This document shows, piece by piece, positions 1-12,109 of a stretch of DNA of 64,000 bases (positions are counted from its first letter, which is position 1; each line of letters opens with the position of its first letter). Below the pieces are notes generated by a model. It saw only the letters and a list, made by a program, of their open reading frames with translations. It was not told where the DNA came from and searched no databases. The stretch is from NCBI GenBank assembly GCA_025765615.1, contig JAIVFJ010000002.1, positions 124,001 through 188,000 on the forward strand, in the 5' to 3' direction. Source of the DNA: Zopfochytrium polystomum. Its lineage: Eukaryota > Chytridiomycota > Chytridiomycetes > Chytridiales > Chytridiaceae. A program made the translations under genes and the position numbers.

Positions 1-3000
1 GGGACAGCAGTACTTTGGTGACGTCCAGATGACCGTGTGCAGACGCTTGGTGAAGTGGAGTCCACTTGTTTAGGTCAAGCGCGTTTGAGTTTGCGCCTTG
101 GGCGAGTAGCCACCTTACCACCTCCAAGTGTCCGTGCTGCGAAGCCATGTGAAGCGACGTTCCCTTGTTTATAATCTCAGAGCCGACCGACGCACCGTGC
201 CGCACCAGCAGCTTGCAGACTTCGAGGTGGCCGTGGGATGCTGCAAAGTGGAGCGGCGTCCACCTATTCCGATCCGTGGCATCAACACCGGAGCCTTGCT
301 GAAGCAACCATTCCACAACTTTGGTGTGTCCGTGCTGGGAAGCGAAGTGGAGGGGAGTTCTTCCGGTTTCATCCACCGCGAGGACTGAAGCGCCTTGGTC
401 CATCAGCCAATGTTTCCACTTTTCCCAGTCGTTGTTACGTCGGAAAAAGTCAGCGAATTCTGTGGTATTTTCCTTTCAATTTGGTGTGTTCGTTAATGAC
501 GAGTTGGCCATCGGTTCCCAGACTTACCTCTTTTTCAATCCAGTTTCGGATTTGGAGGGAGCATCCAAAATCAGCCGCGCTGAACTTGGACGCATTCGTC
601 AAGTGAGGATTGGCGCCTTTGTCCAGAAGAAGAGTCACAGTCTCAGAATGGCCTCCTTGTGCTGCAATCATCAGGGCGGTCCTGTTTTCTTCGCCATACT
701 GCATGCTGTGTCCCCAGCTGTGACCACGGCAATCGACGTCCTCCTCTGCTACCTCTATTAAAGCCTTGCACGCTTGAGTCAAACCCCTCTTTGCACACTC
801 GTAGAGGAGTGCAGAAGGAAGGACGTTCAGGCCCAATGCCTCAGCTGCAAGCGATTTGCTGCCGCTGTGCGATAGAACCGACGTCACAAGCCACTCTTTC
901 TTGTGCACAATACCGTAACACAGAGCAGCAGCGCCAAAGGCACTCGGTGAACAGAAATTTTTCCATTCCTGCCACGTGATGGCCTCCTCCGCTTGCATTT
1001 CGTCCAAATGTGCGAACCAATACTTGAACGCGTACTGTGCAAGGATGTCCTGAGTCATGTAGCCCTGCGTCCCATTAAGTGCCTCGTACTTATTATTGAT
1101 TGATGACTGGTGCTTAAGAATAGTTCTTATACAACCCAGCGAAATATCCATGTTCGCCTCGGTGATATCGATATAGAAGTGGGGATCCACGCATCGCTCA
1201 GGAGATGAAAGGTGGTCTGCCAAGCTTTTGTGCATAACTTTGACTTTGCCGCTATCACTGTGATCCAAAATCCGATGAATCTGCAGACAAATGTAAGGGA
1301 CATTTTTGGGCAGTCCAGTAGTTGTACCTCCAGCAATACTTGGCCCACGACATAGGTCTTCACGCCCAGCAGTTCGGCAATGTCGTCTTGTCGGAGAGGC
1401 TCCTTTGCGGCAAGCACAATCTTCATAATAAGTCGAAAATTGTTTGCATTGATGGAATGTTTACTAAAAAACTGTTCATAGACACCGTCCATTCCCGAAT
1501 TGAACTGAGCGACTCGTCGTAGGATATCAGCGGGTTCAGCGCTTTCCAGCTCGTCGCACACGAGGCGAGCAAATTGAAAAACGCCAGAAGAACGGGTAAA
1601 AATCTCCTGTGCGGCCATTTCCAAGTCCGAATCGCTCATTCTTTTCCGAGCAAGTCGGGCCTTGACAAAAAGCTTCATGTCTTCCATATTATCCGACCTA
1701 TCTGTTGCCAGCACCATCGAGTCCATCTTCACCATAGTGTCAAATATATCCCGCTCCGGTCGTCCGGTAGCGAAAATGCGAATAGTAGGCGGCAGTTGCA
1801 TTGCCTCATTTGATAGCAAGTCCAAAAGGTCATCCCGATCTTTGCTCTGAGGTACACCGCACTCATCCAGTGCATCGATTACAAGCAAAATCTTCTTTTG
1901 GAGATCATCGGAGCTCAACGAGTGAAGGCCACCAATTACAAGCTTTTCAAAAGCAAGTTGCGGGTCTTTCAAGATACTTTCATCTCCGTTTGCCACATTC
2001 TTCAAGTCTTCCAGGCGCCATTTGTCGCAGAATATTCGGAATGACGGTAGCGCGTGACACAAATTGTATACCATCGTTGCAACGAGGCGTTGAGGATTAT
2101 TATGGTGTGCGTCATCATGATGACAAAAGAAGACTGATCCGAGAATATAGTCCTGAGGCAATCTCTTACAAACAAGCCACGCTATGACCGATTTTCCGAC
2201 ACCGGCACCTCCATTCAGCCACAACATATTGGAAATAGACGATGATTCCAGCCAGTGGAACACATGCTCCAAGTGGCTTTGCCGGGTCCCAGCGACGTAT
2301 GCATTTGCGTGCTTCTGCATGTCAGAGGAAGCATCCACAGGGTCAAGCCAAGCCTTTAGCGGTTCATCTGGCACTTGCGGTATGGAAAGCCGATGAGTCA
2401 GGAGTCTTGCTGGAGTTTGTGGGGACGAAGGCAAGTGTGACTTGATTTCATTCGCTAGGTTCATTATGGTTTCATTCCAGTCCTGAGAGCCATCAGTCTT
2501 TCCCTCAAAATTGAAATACAATAATCTGAAAGTGTTTGAAGCCTTCCCTAACAAATACACATCACTTACCCAGCTGTGATAGCAAACGCCTCGCCCTTCG
2601 GATCCTCCCCCTGCTTCAAGAGGCGGATGGGAACTTGAGGCTTTCTTCTTTCTTTTGCATATCGCATTTCAAGCATGCAGTTCACTGATCGCTATGAAAC
2701 TGAAGTTAGTGCAACTTCAACTAGCCTTGCTTTTGCCGAAGCACCTGGTAGTCCAGAGTCAAAATTGGGATGAAGACTTCGCTACTGTCAATGCCCTCTG
2801 CCATAGAGTTACCAATTGCACCACTCATGTCGTCCAAGTCCATCCAAATCACCAAGTTGTGTAGTTGTGTCAGATCGTCTACAATGCGCTTGGCCATATC
2901 TTGACATCCCCATCTACGAGGATTGGTTGTAATTACTGCTGCAATGGCACCATGCAGCGAGGCTTACTGGTAAGAAAGAAAGCCGTCGTACACTTTCGAA

Positions 3001-3469
3001 GACCCAGAATGAGGTGGGAGAAGTGTGGGAGTAGACAGAGTGCGCACCGGAGGTGTCCTCCTCTTTTTCGGTCGAACATGAAAGCATTCCATATTTTGAA
3101 ATGAAGACCTCTTGATTAACTCAGTCACTTGCTCAGGAACCGCAGTGAGTTTCATCAAAACGTGGTTCAGTTCGTACAGGATGTCAATGTCTCGGTTCAA
3201 AAACATGTCCGTGTCTTTGTCGATCTGCCAGGGTCCACACACGAACCATAAGCGGAGGCGCAAGAAGGGCTTGGTGGTGTTCTTACCGTTTCTTTGAGAC
3301 ATTCAACGGTTGGCTCAGACAGCCGCACGACTTGAGGTTGTGCCTCATCAGGGTACTGTAGGGCGATGTAGTATCCCTGACTGCGAATGGGTAAAACGCC
3401 GGAAGAGGTCATTTGTTGTGCCAGCGCGGATGTGCGATCTGGGGTGGACAACTGTGGCCCAAAGGACAT
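1..3469 (-). CDS. TIR-NACHT-ankyrin NLR-like receptor (5' end uncertain, runs off left edge)
   Basis: Probable STAND-type intracellular receptor. Exons in order: 3469-3287, 3224-2968, 2913-2745, 2691-2570, 2525-528, 472-1; the phases join cleanly. Exons 2-4 encode a TIR fold: YDGFLSYQ, then IWMDLDDMSG, a long loop, and NCMLEMRYA, whose Glu sits where the catalytic Glu of NADase TIRs lies. Exon 5 gives a NACHT NTPase with P-loop GGAGVGKS (about 2190-2215) and Walker B LLVIDALDE (about 1870-1895). From 472 down to the edge there are at least four ankyrin repeats (TPLHFA..HGH pattern). A one-base phase break lies in the A run at 1303-1307; reading across it restores the usual post-NACHT segment ending in MHKSLADHL. 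The start at 3469 is the first plausible ATG, but a further 5' exon is possible. Sensing and NAD cleavage are inferred from family. Confidence 0.75.
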
Positions 3470-3947
3470 GAATCAGAATTGACATGAATAAGAATTCGAA
3501 GGGGACGATCGCTCACTTTTGAATCCCTGGTGTTCCCAGAAGTCACTTTCGTTGCTAGTTGTCTGGATCTGTGCAAGAGGTTGGCGGAAGCGCAGTGAGG
3601 CGATCGGGCGGCACCTCCGAACTTTTTTGCATGGATTTTCGACTCTGTCACCGTCAGCCACCCATGAGCAAGCGTACTGGAAAGACCAATCTTCGATGGA
3701 CAAGGATGGCCCAAGATAACGATCAACGTTTTTATTGGGCGACTTCAAGACAACGCTGGAATTCGAAGAACCCAAGACGATCCTGCTGAATAGAGTGTGG
3801 AGGCACGTGTGGAGGCACAAGAAGAGAAAGGTGTGATGGCACAAGCAATCGCAAAGAAAAGAGACAGCTTTACAGAAAAAAGGGTAAGTGAGCAGGTGGG
3901 AAAACGCATCTTGGAAAAGTGGAGGGACTCTTGGATACGCGGAAAGG

Positions 3948-6174
3948 TTAGAATGTCTTGGTGCAGGTGGCTGGTATGTCGGCGTTGTTTGTGAATGCAA
4001 CTGCATTGACACCCATTCCGCGCTTGGCGAAGCCATTCCAGATGGCGCACGCATACTGTCCGCCTGTGATCGCCATGTCTGCCGCAATAATTGCGTCACG
4101 GGCTTGTAAGAACGTGGGGTTGCAGGGCTGAAGCATCATTCCGCGCACAAGAATCAGGAAGAAGTCAGAGTTGCCGGCAGTGCCCGGCGTGGCCGCGTTG
4201 ATCAGGTTCGTCACTGGAGTGAAGCCAGCCTGGTCGACCATATTCCAGTAAACCTCGTAGAGCATGGTGCACCAGACCTCCCCAAGGATGTGCACCTCTT
4301 GGTTGGCTTGCAACCCAACGTCGGAGTACATGTGGGTGTTCGTCGTCAGCGACGTAGAGTAAGGGAACTGGCGAACTCCCTTCGGGTTGCCCACGGCGTA
4401 GGCGCCGACGACCTTGTTCGAATTGCGGGTGTCGGTAGCTGCAATGTTCATCATCACTGCGACCATGTCCGACCATCCTTCGCCCATGCCGCCGGACTGA
4501 ATGTTTTTGAGGCAGTTGGCGTTGGCTGGGCCGCCTGTCAACCTGTTGGACAAGCCGTGGGTGAGTTCGTGCATCACAATGCCGTTGTCAAGAGCGCCGT
4601 CCTTGTTTGGTTTCGTGACTGTGAAAATGAACATGCGCATACGTCCTGCAGTACCGTCGGGAGGGGTCATGAAGTTTGCGTTGTTGACGCCGCTACCATC
4701 TTGTGCGGTGCCAACTACTGGGTCGTTTCCTTGGCCCTGCTTCTGGAAATTGACGAGTTGGAAGTTGCCCGCAGCCTCCGTGAACCCATAGTGGAAAAAC
4801 AGGTCGTGCATGACATTTGACGTGTAGAACATGTTCGTCACACCGGCCTGAGTGTTGGTGATTGTTGCGTTCGGGGCGTTTACATTGTCGGTAGTGTAAA
4901 GGAACTGGAATGCAGGAGTCGGAAACGCAAGCGGGATACCGGTTGCCATTGCGACATTCGCACTGTTGTTCGCTGCGAACACATTGTTCCCGAATGGAGC
5001 GTTTACGAATTGTAACGCCCCATTTGCATCGAGTTGGGAGTGCCAGCCGCTGGGTGATGCTGTCGCGTCCGCAGGATTCGTGACAACGACAGTTGTCCCT
5101 CCCAGTTGATCAGGGCTGGAGAACTGGAAAGGGACAACCTTGTACGACAAGGTTTGAGGTTGAGAGGGCGTCGTAATGACCGCTGGAGTTTGGCGACGGA
5201 AAATGTCGTGGTGTTGCTTTTCGTCGGTGGATAGCTCAGAGCGCGCCTGATTCTTGAGCGATTCCTCAAATGCGCCGTTGTCCAGGTTGTGAAATGCACT
5301 TGAGGTTAAGTCCGCGCAGCCGAGAACCTCGCCGGACTGGGTAGATACGTAGCAGTTGTACATTGTGCCCAAAGCCGCGACGCTCGCGTGGTATGAGGGC
5401 ACCATGTCGCCAGCAGGGGTGATATACTGGACATTTTTGATCTGAATTGGTGCCGTTGCCCAGGAAGCACCGGTAACCGTCGTGACTCCGGTGGCAGAAT
5501 TCGTAGTAACAACCAGGTTGTCCGTGGAAAAGTGGAGAAGCGCGCCGATATTCGAAACAGCAACCTGAACCGGAATTCCGTCGCGGCGGCGAAGAGTGTT
5601 CCGCCGTTGAAGTGCAGAGACTGTCGCCTTGTCCATGAACGAGTGGGACATTGCCAACACGTTGCCTTGCATATCAGTGGCGACCGTTGCAACCGCATTC
5701 GCAACGGGAAAACCATCGACCATTTGGGTCGCATGGACGAGATTGAGGTTAGCCATCTCATCAACAAAGCTGTGAATGTGGAGGAATCTTAATCAGAACT
5801 CAGTCATGTCGAGTAACGTTCATTCCCTACCTCGAAACCATTTCCATATCCGACATAGACATTCCCATGTCAGTTGCCAAAGCGCTCATTGCCATCTCCG
5901 TGAGGTCGCTGGCGGAAACTGGCGCCAAGGAATTCGCGGGATGCGGCGACTGGTACGTGTAAGAGACGGTTGCGTCTGGCTGGAAGTACGGAGGGAGCTC
6001 CGGCCCAGTGGTGTGTGCCCGCCTCAGGAGCGGGTTGTCTTGAAGAGAGGGCCGAACAAAGCCAGCAGGGGCTGCAGTCGCTCCCGGCGGGCAAACAGCG
6101 AGAGCGGCAGCTGCCGCGACGACGGCTCTGACGACAAGAGAGGGCCGCCTCGAAGGGACAGTTGGCCGTTTCAT
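3948..6174 (-). CDS. Fungalysin-type secreted metallopeptidase (M36), paralogue 1
   Basis: Predicted secreted zinc endopeptidase of family M36 (fungalysin), which degrades extracellular proteins. Two exons, 6174-5831 and 5787-3948, separated by a 43-bp intron; the sum is 2184 nt, giving 727 aa. The N-terminus is a basic stretch then an Ala-rich hydrophobic signal peptide ending near ATAAPAG. A propeptide (FTP-like) region follows. The catalytic centre is VMHELTHGLSNR (near 4560-4580), with the HExxH zinc site, and a downstream GEVWCTMLYEVYW supplies the third ligand Glu. It ends shortly after the catalytic domain without a tail, unlike its neighbour at 8995-11620. The length suits the family. 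Signal peptide and propeptide imply secretion as a zymogen and later activation. Only 478 bp separate its stop from the TIR-NACHT gene upstream end. Confidence 0.93.
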
Positions 6175-7275
6175 GGTGAGAAGGTCTGGGCGGTTTCCAC
6201 GATCGAACACCGAATGGTCTCGATTTTTTTTTTTTTCTTTTGTTTTATTCCCTCCAAAACAAAAAAAACAAAAAAAATTCAAAATTTTTATTAATTTTCG
6301 TCGAATCCGAGGGTGGGGCGTCCTCCTTTTTTCGCTCAACTGCTTCGGGTCATGCCACACACAGAAGCCAGACAACGCCCGATTTGTCCACCCAGCGGAC
6401 ATTGTCTCCTGGGAAAAAATTCTTTGCACACACACCCTCGCCGCAGCAGCATCAATTTTATCTCTATCAAATCGACAGACAAAAATGTTGGCATCCAATC
6501 CAATTATTTCGCTTGAAATGACGAGCGGAGACCCCATCTGGCACATGCAATGGCTACAATGCGTGGAAACCAACCTGCAAGCAACCCCATCCAAATTTGA
6601 ACACGGCCGGCGAATTCCGCGGGAGGTCTCGGCACTGCCAAATACATGTACTACCAGCTGTGGATATGACGTTGACAGTGTTGCAATTAACTTCCACACT
6701 CACACACACACGACGCTCAAAGAAAAACCACTCTCAAGTTTATCATTATAGAGGAGGCTTAACGCCTGCTCAGGAGAGCAGCAAGCCGCTTTGTTATACT
6801 CCCAGAGGGATTAGTCTCCTTTGTTTGAATGTTGAATGAACGATGACCTGCAACTGGCGTTCTTTTTGCCCCTTAAGCCTGAACGGGTTGGGAGAAAGCG
6901 AAATGAAGCTTACAGAGTGCCTCAAGCGCGTCATATCAGCATGGCGCGCAATTGCTTGTCTAAATTTCTCTGACCTATGTGTAAAAAGCCAGCTGCCGAT
7001 AGAAACGCAGAAGGTACCAAGAGGGCACAGGCACACAGTAAACGTGGTCGCGCTCCTCATTCTCCCGGTGTTTTGCACCCGTGCCACGGGGGTCGTCGTG
7101 AAACCTGGAGGCGAGTCTGTCCTCATTCATTTTATTGAAACGGTGTTCGCTCTATTTGGTTATTGTGCCAATTTGTGGAACTACATATTTCCTAGCTTAT
7201 TATAAAAAGGTTCAAAACACTCTCTGGGAGTATCTCTCCTCCGGATGCTCTCCTCTGAATCCAGTCCTTCAACTT
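6175..7275. other. Intergenic: fungalysin 1 upstream region
   Basis: No gene recognised. It presumably holds the promoter and 5' UTR of the fungalysin that starts at 6174, plus the T/A-rich repeat listed separately. Open frames on both strands here have no recognisable domain and look random. Confidence 0.5.
6224..6298. repeat. T-tract / A-tract imperfect inverted repeat
   Basis: A run of Ts broken by a C, followed about 20 bp later by A-rich blocks of similar length. The two halves could pair as a hairpin. It lies about 50-125 bp upstream of the fungalysin start, so it could be a nucleosome-depleting poly(dA:dT) promoter element or a decayed insertion. I see no target-site duplication. Confidence 0.6.
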
Positions 7276-8181
7276 CTACGTGGGCCGCGTTATTGGTTCA
7301 AGATGAACGATATGGGGCTGTGGGGATTTCACGAAGCGAAGTGCTGCACCGCATGCCTCCAGATATTCCATGCTGACGTCCGCAAACGGCTTGTTGCGCC
7401 ACCAGTTCTGGACCAGGATGCGATTTGTTTGATCCGTTGCAATTCGGTGGCCGACGGCTACCATCGCATGCAGCCCGACAAAGTCAGTAGCAGAGTTAGT
7501 ATGGGCAGGGTAGCTCTGCGATCGTGCGGATTAAATGAGTTTGCTATGACGAAACCTGTGAGATGAAGTCCTGATGGACTTAAAATCCAGAAACAAGCAG
7601 TGGCCCACATACTTGCAGAACCTCTCGGACATCCTGTGGTCGAACATTGGACGATTTCAATGATTTAGGAAACGGCCTTGGCTTCGACCGCAATTTTTGA
7701 TGGTCACGAAACACGACGTAGCTCTACTTCTCAGACCATTCATGGTACTGTCTTCACGAGATCGAACGTATATTCCTGAGGCAGCTCCATTCCTTCTCAC
7801 CGCGCTCAACAAGTCGAACGAGACTCGAATTCGCAGACGCCAACACTTCCTTCATGGCACTAGTGGGGCTGCAGTAGCAGACTGAACCTGGTTTTGCGCA
7901 CGACAGGCAACTCCCAGTCTAAGATGTGTTTCGCACAGAGGAATAGGTGAAGATCATCAGGCCGAGATCAGCGCCGTCCCTTTCGATGTGTTTGATCGTG
8001 CTTTGATCGTCAGATTCCATCCAGTCTTGGCGCTTTGGTCCGCCAAGTGGCTCTTAATCTCTGATGTGGCAAGCGCAGAGTACACCATGGACATAAAACG
8101 GAACACGAGTGCAGTTTCCGCTCGCGGGGTGTAAAAGTCTTCTGGTTTGCCACAAGTGTTTGCTTGGAGCACGTGGTGCAC
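7276..8181 (-). CDS. Papain-like (C1-type) cysteine peptidase-like gene, poorly preserved
   Basis: Reading the minus strand, four coding blocks occur in N-to-C order. The first (about 8181-7960) has no recognised domain. The second (about 7890-7760) contains SVCYCSPTSAMKEVLASAN, which resembles the papain helix carrying the catalytic Cys. The third (about 7690-7600) ends VRPQDVREVLQ. The last (about 7520-7276) reads GLHAMVAVGHRI then ILVQNWWRNKPF and a stop, matching the catalytic His and Asn segments. The blocks can be joined by short GT-AG introns, including a possible 15-nt exon near 7565, but the 5' end has no clear ATG and several joins are uncertain. It may be a real divergent peptidase or a decaying copy. 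It sits between the two fungalysins, so a proteolysis-related locus is plausible. Confidence 0.42.
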
Positions 8182-8994
8182 ATTTTCTTCCTTGGCGGTG
8201 GAAGGGGAAGATATTCATCTAGAGCTCAAGGTCCCTGACTCTGTGCTTTTTCGCTGTTTCGCACTTCTCTCCGCCGGTTGCAGCAAAATCATGTGGCACG
8301 CTAATGATGCGGCAGATTCAAGTTCTCGTACATGCGACGCGAGTCTTTTTCTCTGTTTAACGCCATTCGGTTGGTCGGGTGGTCCTCGAGATGCGTTTGT
8401 GTCGTCGCTTGCCAATCTAAAACCTTTCGTCCCTCTCTTACTAATGGACGGGTGTATCCAAAGTCATGAATCGGTGCCTTGGTTCATGGTTTGCTCAACA
8501 TGCTAAAGCCGAAAGGAAAGAAGCCAGACTTGTTGCGCCGCTTTGCTTGTTAAAGCCCGATCTCGTGGGAACACGGGAGCCAGCAGATCTACTGCAGGTT
8601 AATTGTCAGGCAGCAACAGGGAAAACACCAGGCTCAATCCGTAAAACCGCAGAGGGGGAAGAATAAACAGGAAACAGTAGATTCGCGGAAAACAAAATTC
8701 TTGGGGCCTTATGGCTGGTTAGAGTTCGAAGGGGTTACCAGGACCGGCTTGGTATCCCACCAGCAGTGGGGGCGAACTAAGGGGAAAAATAAATCGAGAA
8801 AGGGACTATGCAAGCAAAAAGAAAAACGTTTTGGCGCTCTGTAACGCAAACTGTACGAAACTGGCCATAAAGAGAAACGGAATGGATAAATGACTTGAAC
8901 GCGAAACGTGGAGTGCAGGCAGTCAGGACCTAGATAGGCGTACGGCGGGCTGAGTGGCGGATTTCCTGCATATAGAATAGGAAGAAGAACAACT
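8182..8994. other. Intergenic between papain-like locus and fungalysin 2
   Basis: No domain-bearing frame found. It may contain upstream exons of the minus-strand papain-like gene and the 3' UTR of the fungalysin ending at 8995. Confidence 0.4.
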
Positions 8995-11620
8995 CTAGTC
9001 CTTCTTGTTTTCTTCAATTTTCAAAATTAGCTTGTTGATTTTCGTTTTCGCAACTACCGTTGTAGTTGGTGTGGCGCTGGAAGTAGTTGTCATCATTGTG
9101 GTACTTGGTGAGGACGTTTTCGGTGCCATGGTTGTCGTGGACGTAGTCGTTTTGGAGGTCGTGGTCGTCATAGTCGGAGGTGGAGCGACAGTAGTGGTAG
9201 TCGAGGATGGCGGCGGAGACGTGCTCTTCGTGGAGCTTGAGCTCCCGCCCGGAGTACCTCCGCCAGCTGCACCGCCACCAGCAGCACCTCCACCTCCGCC
9301 AGCTGCCCCGCCGGCACCTCCAGCAGTCGTACCACCACCAGCTGCACCCCCTCCAGCACCTCCGGCAACGGTACCATTACCAGCGCCCGCGCCAGTTCCA
9401 GTTCCAGCCCCCGTGCCGGCTCCTCCAGCAGTTCCAGGTCCGTTCATGCAAGCAGCCGGAACATCCATGTTGTTTGTGAAAGCAACTGCATTAACGCCCA
9501 AACCGCGCTTGGCGAAACCATTCCAGATGGCGCAGTTGTACATTCCACCAGTTACAGCCATGTCCGCCGCAACAATCGCGTCACGTGCCTGGATGAACGT
9601 TGGGTTGCAAGGCTGCAACATCATGCCACGCACAAGAATCACGAAAAAGTCGGAGTTGCCGGCGGTTCCCACAGTAGCGGCATTAATCAGGTTCGTCACG
9701 GGGGTGAAGCCTGCTTGATCAACCATATTCCAGTACACCTCGTACAGCATGGTGCACCAGACCTCCCCAATAAGATGAACTTCTTGGTTCGCTGGCAGTC
9801 CAACTTCGTTATACATATGCTTGTTCGTCGTAGTTGAGGTCGAGTATGGAAATTTGCGGACTCCTTTAGCCATTCCAACAGCGTAGGCTCCGACGACCTT
9901 ATCAGTTGTTCTTGTGTCGGTGGTGGCAATGTTCATCATTACCGCAACAATATCGGACCATCCCTCGCCCATACCGCCAGCCTCCATGGATTGCAGGCAA
10001 TTGGCATTGGCGGGGCCGCCAGTAAGACGGTTAGACAATCCATGAGTCATTTCGTGCATGACGATGCCATTGTCAAGTGCACCGTCTCGGTTTGGCGTTA
10101 CGGTGTTAAAGATAAACATACGCATGCGACCTGCTTTGCCGTCCTCCTGCGTCAGGAAATTGGCGTTGTTCACACCGCTACCATCTTGAGCCGTCGCGAC
10201 CACAGGATCGTTTGGCACTCCTTGGTTTTGGTAGTTCGTCAGCTGGAAGTTTCCGGCAGCCTCAGTAAAGCCATAGTGGAAAAACAGGTCGTGCATTATG
10301 TTCGCTGCGTAGAACATGTTGGTCACACCAGCCTGAGTGTTCGCCAGTGTTCCGTTAGGGGGGTTGACACCATCGGCAGTGTAAAGGAACTGGAAAGGGT
10401 CTGTAGGGAACGCCAGAGGGATTTGTAGCGGGGTCACGCTGTTTGCGCTGTTGTTGGCGGCGAACACGTTGTTTCCAAATGGAGCGTTGACAAACTGTGT
10501 TGCCCCCGTTGTAACATTCACTTGCGAATGCCATCCACTCGGTGAAGCAGTCAAGTCAAATGGATTATTCACTTGCACCGTCGATCCACCAGTCTGGTCA
10601 ATGCTGAAGAACTGGAACGGCACAACCTTGTAAGATACACTGGGAGGGGCAAGCGGAGTAACCGTAACAGTTTGGCGGCGATAGAGCTCGTGGACTGCAT
10701 TCGCATCGCCGAAGACGTTGCCCGAACCCACGTCTTTCTGGAGGGCTTGCTCGAACGCACCTTCGTCAAAGTTGTGGAAGGCGCTCGAAGACAAATTCGA
10801 ACAACCGAGAACTTCCCCGGTTTGAGCTGAGACATAGCAGTTGTACACAGTTCCCAGTGTTGGAACCTTCACAAAGTAAGATTGCACCATGTCGCCCGCC
10901 TGAGTGATGTACTGAACATCTTGGACCTGGATGGCATCTGTCGCCCATGAGGCGCCAGTAACTGTGGTAACAGCAGTTTGGCGGTCAGTAGTGACGACCA
11001 GGCTATCCGTTCCGAAGTTCAGGAGGGCACCAATATTTGCGATGGCAACCTGAATTGAAACTGCGCTCCGCCGTCGAAGGGCGTTCCGGCGTTCAAGGGC
11101 TGCGACGGTTGACTTGTCCATGAATGATTGGGACATGGCCAGCATGTTTCCCTGCATGTCGGTCGCAACGGTCGCCACCCCATTGGCAACGGGCAGTCCA
11201 CCAACCATCTGAGTGGCGTGAACGAAGTTCATCCCCAAGGCCTCATCGACGAAGCTGGAAATGGACGAGGTTAGGAAGGATGATGCATTTGCCACCCGCC
11301 ACTTCGACCTACCTGGAAACCATTTGAACGTCCGCTTGTGTCATCCCCATTTGCTCCATCAGATGCGCCATAGCTGCATCGGCAAGCGCAGCCGAATCCA
11401 TTCCACTCGATGGCAATGGCGACGCATACGTCAAGGTGTGAGTCGAGTCTGGTTGATAATACACAGGCAGACCGGGAGCGTTTGTTCCAGCCCGACGGTG
11501 GAGTGGGTTGCTCTGCAACGAAGGACGAATAAACGCTGCTGGGGCAGCTGAAACGATCCCATGAAATGGAGTGACGAGTAGGAGCGATAGAGCAGCGAGA
11601 AGGCGGCGAGGCGAGTGCAT
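8995..11620 (-). CDS. Fungalysin-type secreted metallopeptidase (M36), paralogue 2 with low-complexity tail
   Basis: M36 metallopeptidase. Exons 11620-11313 and 11254-8995, with a 58-bp intron (branch-like cctaac, acceptor ttccag); 2568 nt, 855 aa. It begins MHSPRRLLAALSLLLV, a clear signal peptide; the in-frame ATG at 11893 would bury this, so 11620 is preferred. The propeptide and catalytic domain align along their length with the paralogue at 3948-6174, and the intron is at the same place, just before SFVDE. The zinc site is MHEMTHGLSNR (near 10045-10065), followed by GEVWCTMLYEVYW. After the catalytic domain it adds about 150 residues: a Gly/Ala-rich stretch, a Thr/Ser/Pro stretch suited to O-glycosylation, and a short Lys-rich end. 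The tail may be a linker or a surface tether; no GPI signal is visible. Confidence 0.93.
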
Positions 11621-12109
11621 CTTTTGATGTGCAGGAGGGATGACCCACACAAACAACGGAAGACAAACGAGAGAGTTTGCGGAAAAGAGGTTGCTGCGGC
11701 CGTTGCCGCTGGAGACAAGGACGAACTGGCCGAAAATGGAAATTGTGCAGAAAGTGGTTGTAAAAACAAAATTGGAAGACAAACCGCAGTCAGAAGCTCT
11801 GAGCGGAACATCCCAGCAATTGGTCGTTCCGCTCCCACCGATTCGAGCCTCACGCGTTCCCATTCCTGGTGACAATGTTCCGAGTTCGCGCAAATTTCGA
11901 ACGTGTTGCCACCAACAGACGTGAAAGAAAAGCGTGACTTGAAAACAATTAAGGAAGACAAGATCCTCCTTTCATCGCCACCACCCTGGTTCACAGGAAC
12001 TGACCATAACGGTGCTTTTGAAGAGGCAATAAATTGCGAACTTTCATAACCACCGCAATTAAGCATCAAACCAATTAAGGTACGAGGTCGCCACGAACAA
12101 CTTTCACCA
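11621..12109. other. Intergenic: fungalysin 2 promoter and oxidoreductase 3' region
   Basis: It holds the upstream region of the fungalysin starting at 11620 and the 3' flank of the oxidoreductase ending at 12110. No further gene seen. Confidence 0.5.

Noticed and set aside
9005..9718. 237-codon plus-strand open frame rich in Val and Pro
   Set aside because: It is the exact antisense of the Gly/Ala/Thr-rich tail and C-terminus of fungalysin 2; low-complexity coding makes the opposite strand open.
8995..11295. ATG at 11295 as the fungalysin 2 start
   Set aside because: This start lies inside intron 11255-11312 and would lose the signal peptide encoded by the exon at 11620-11313.
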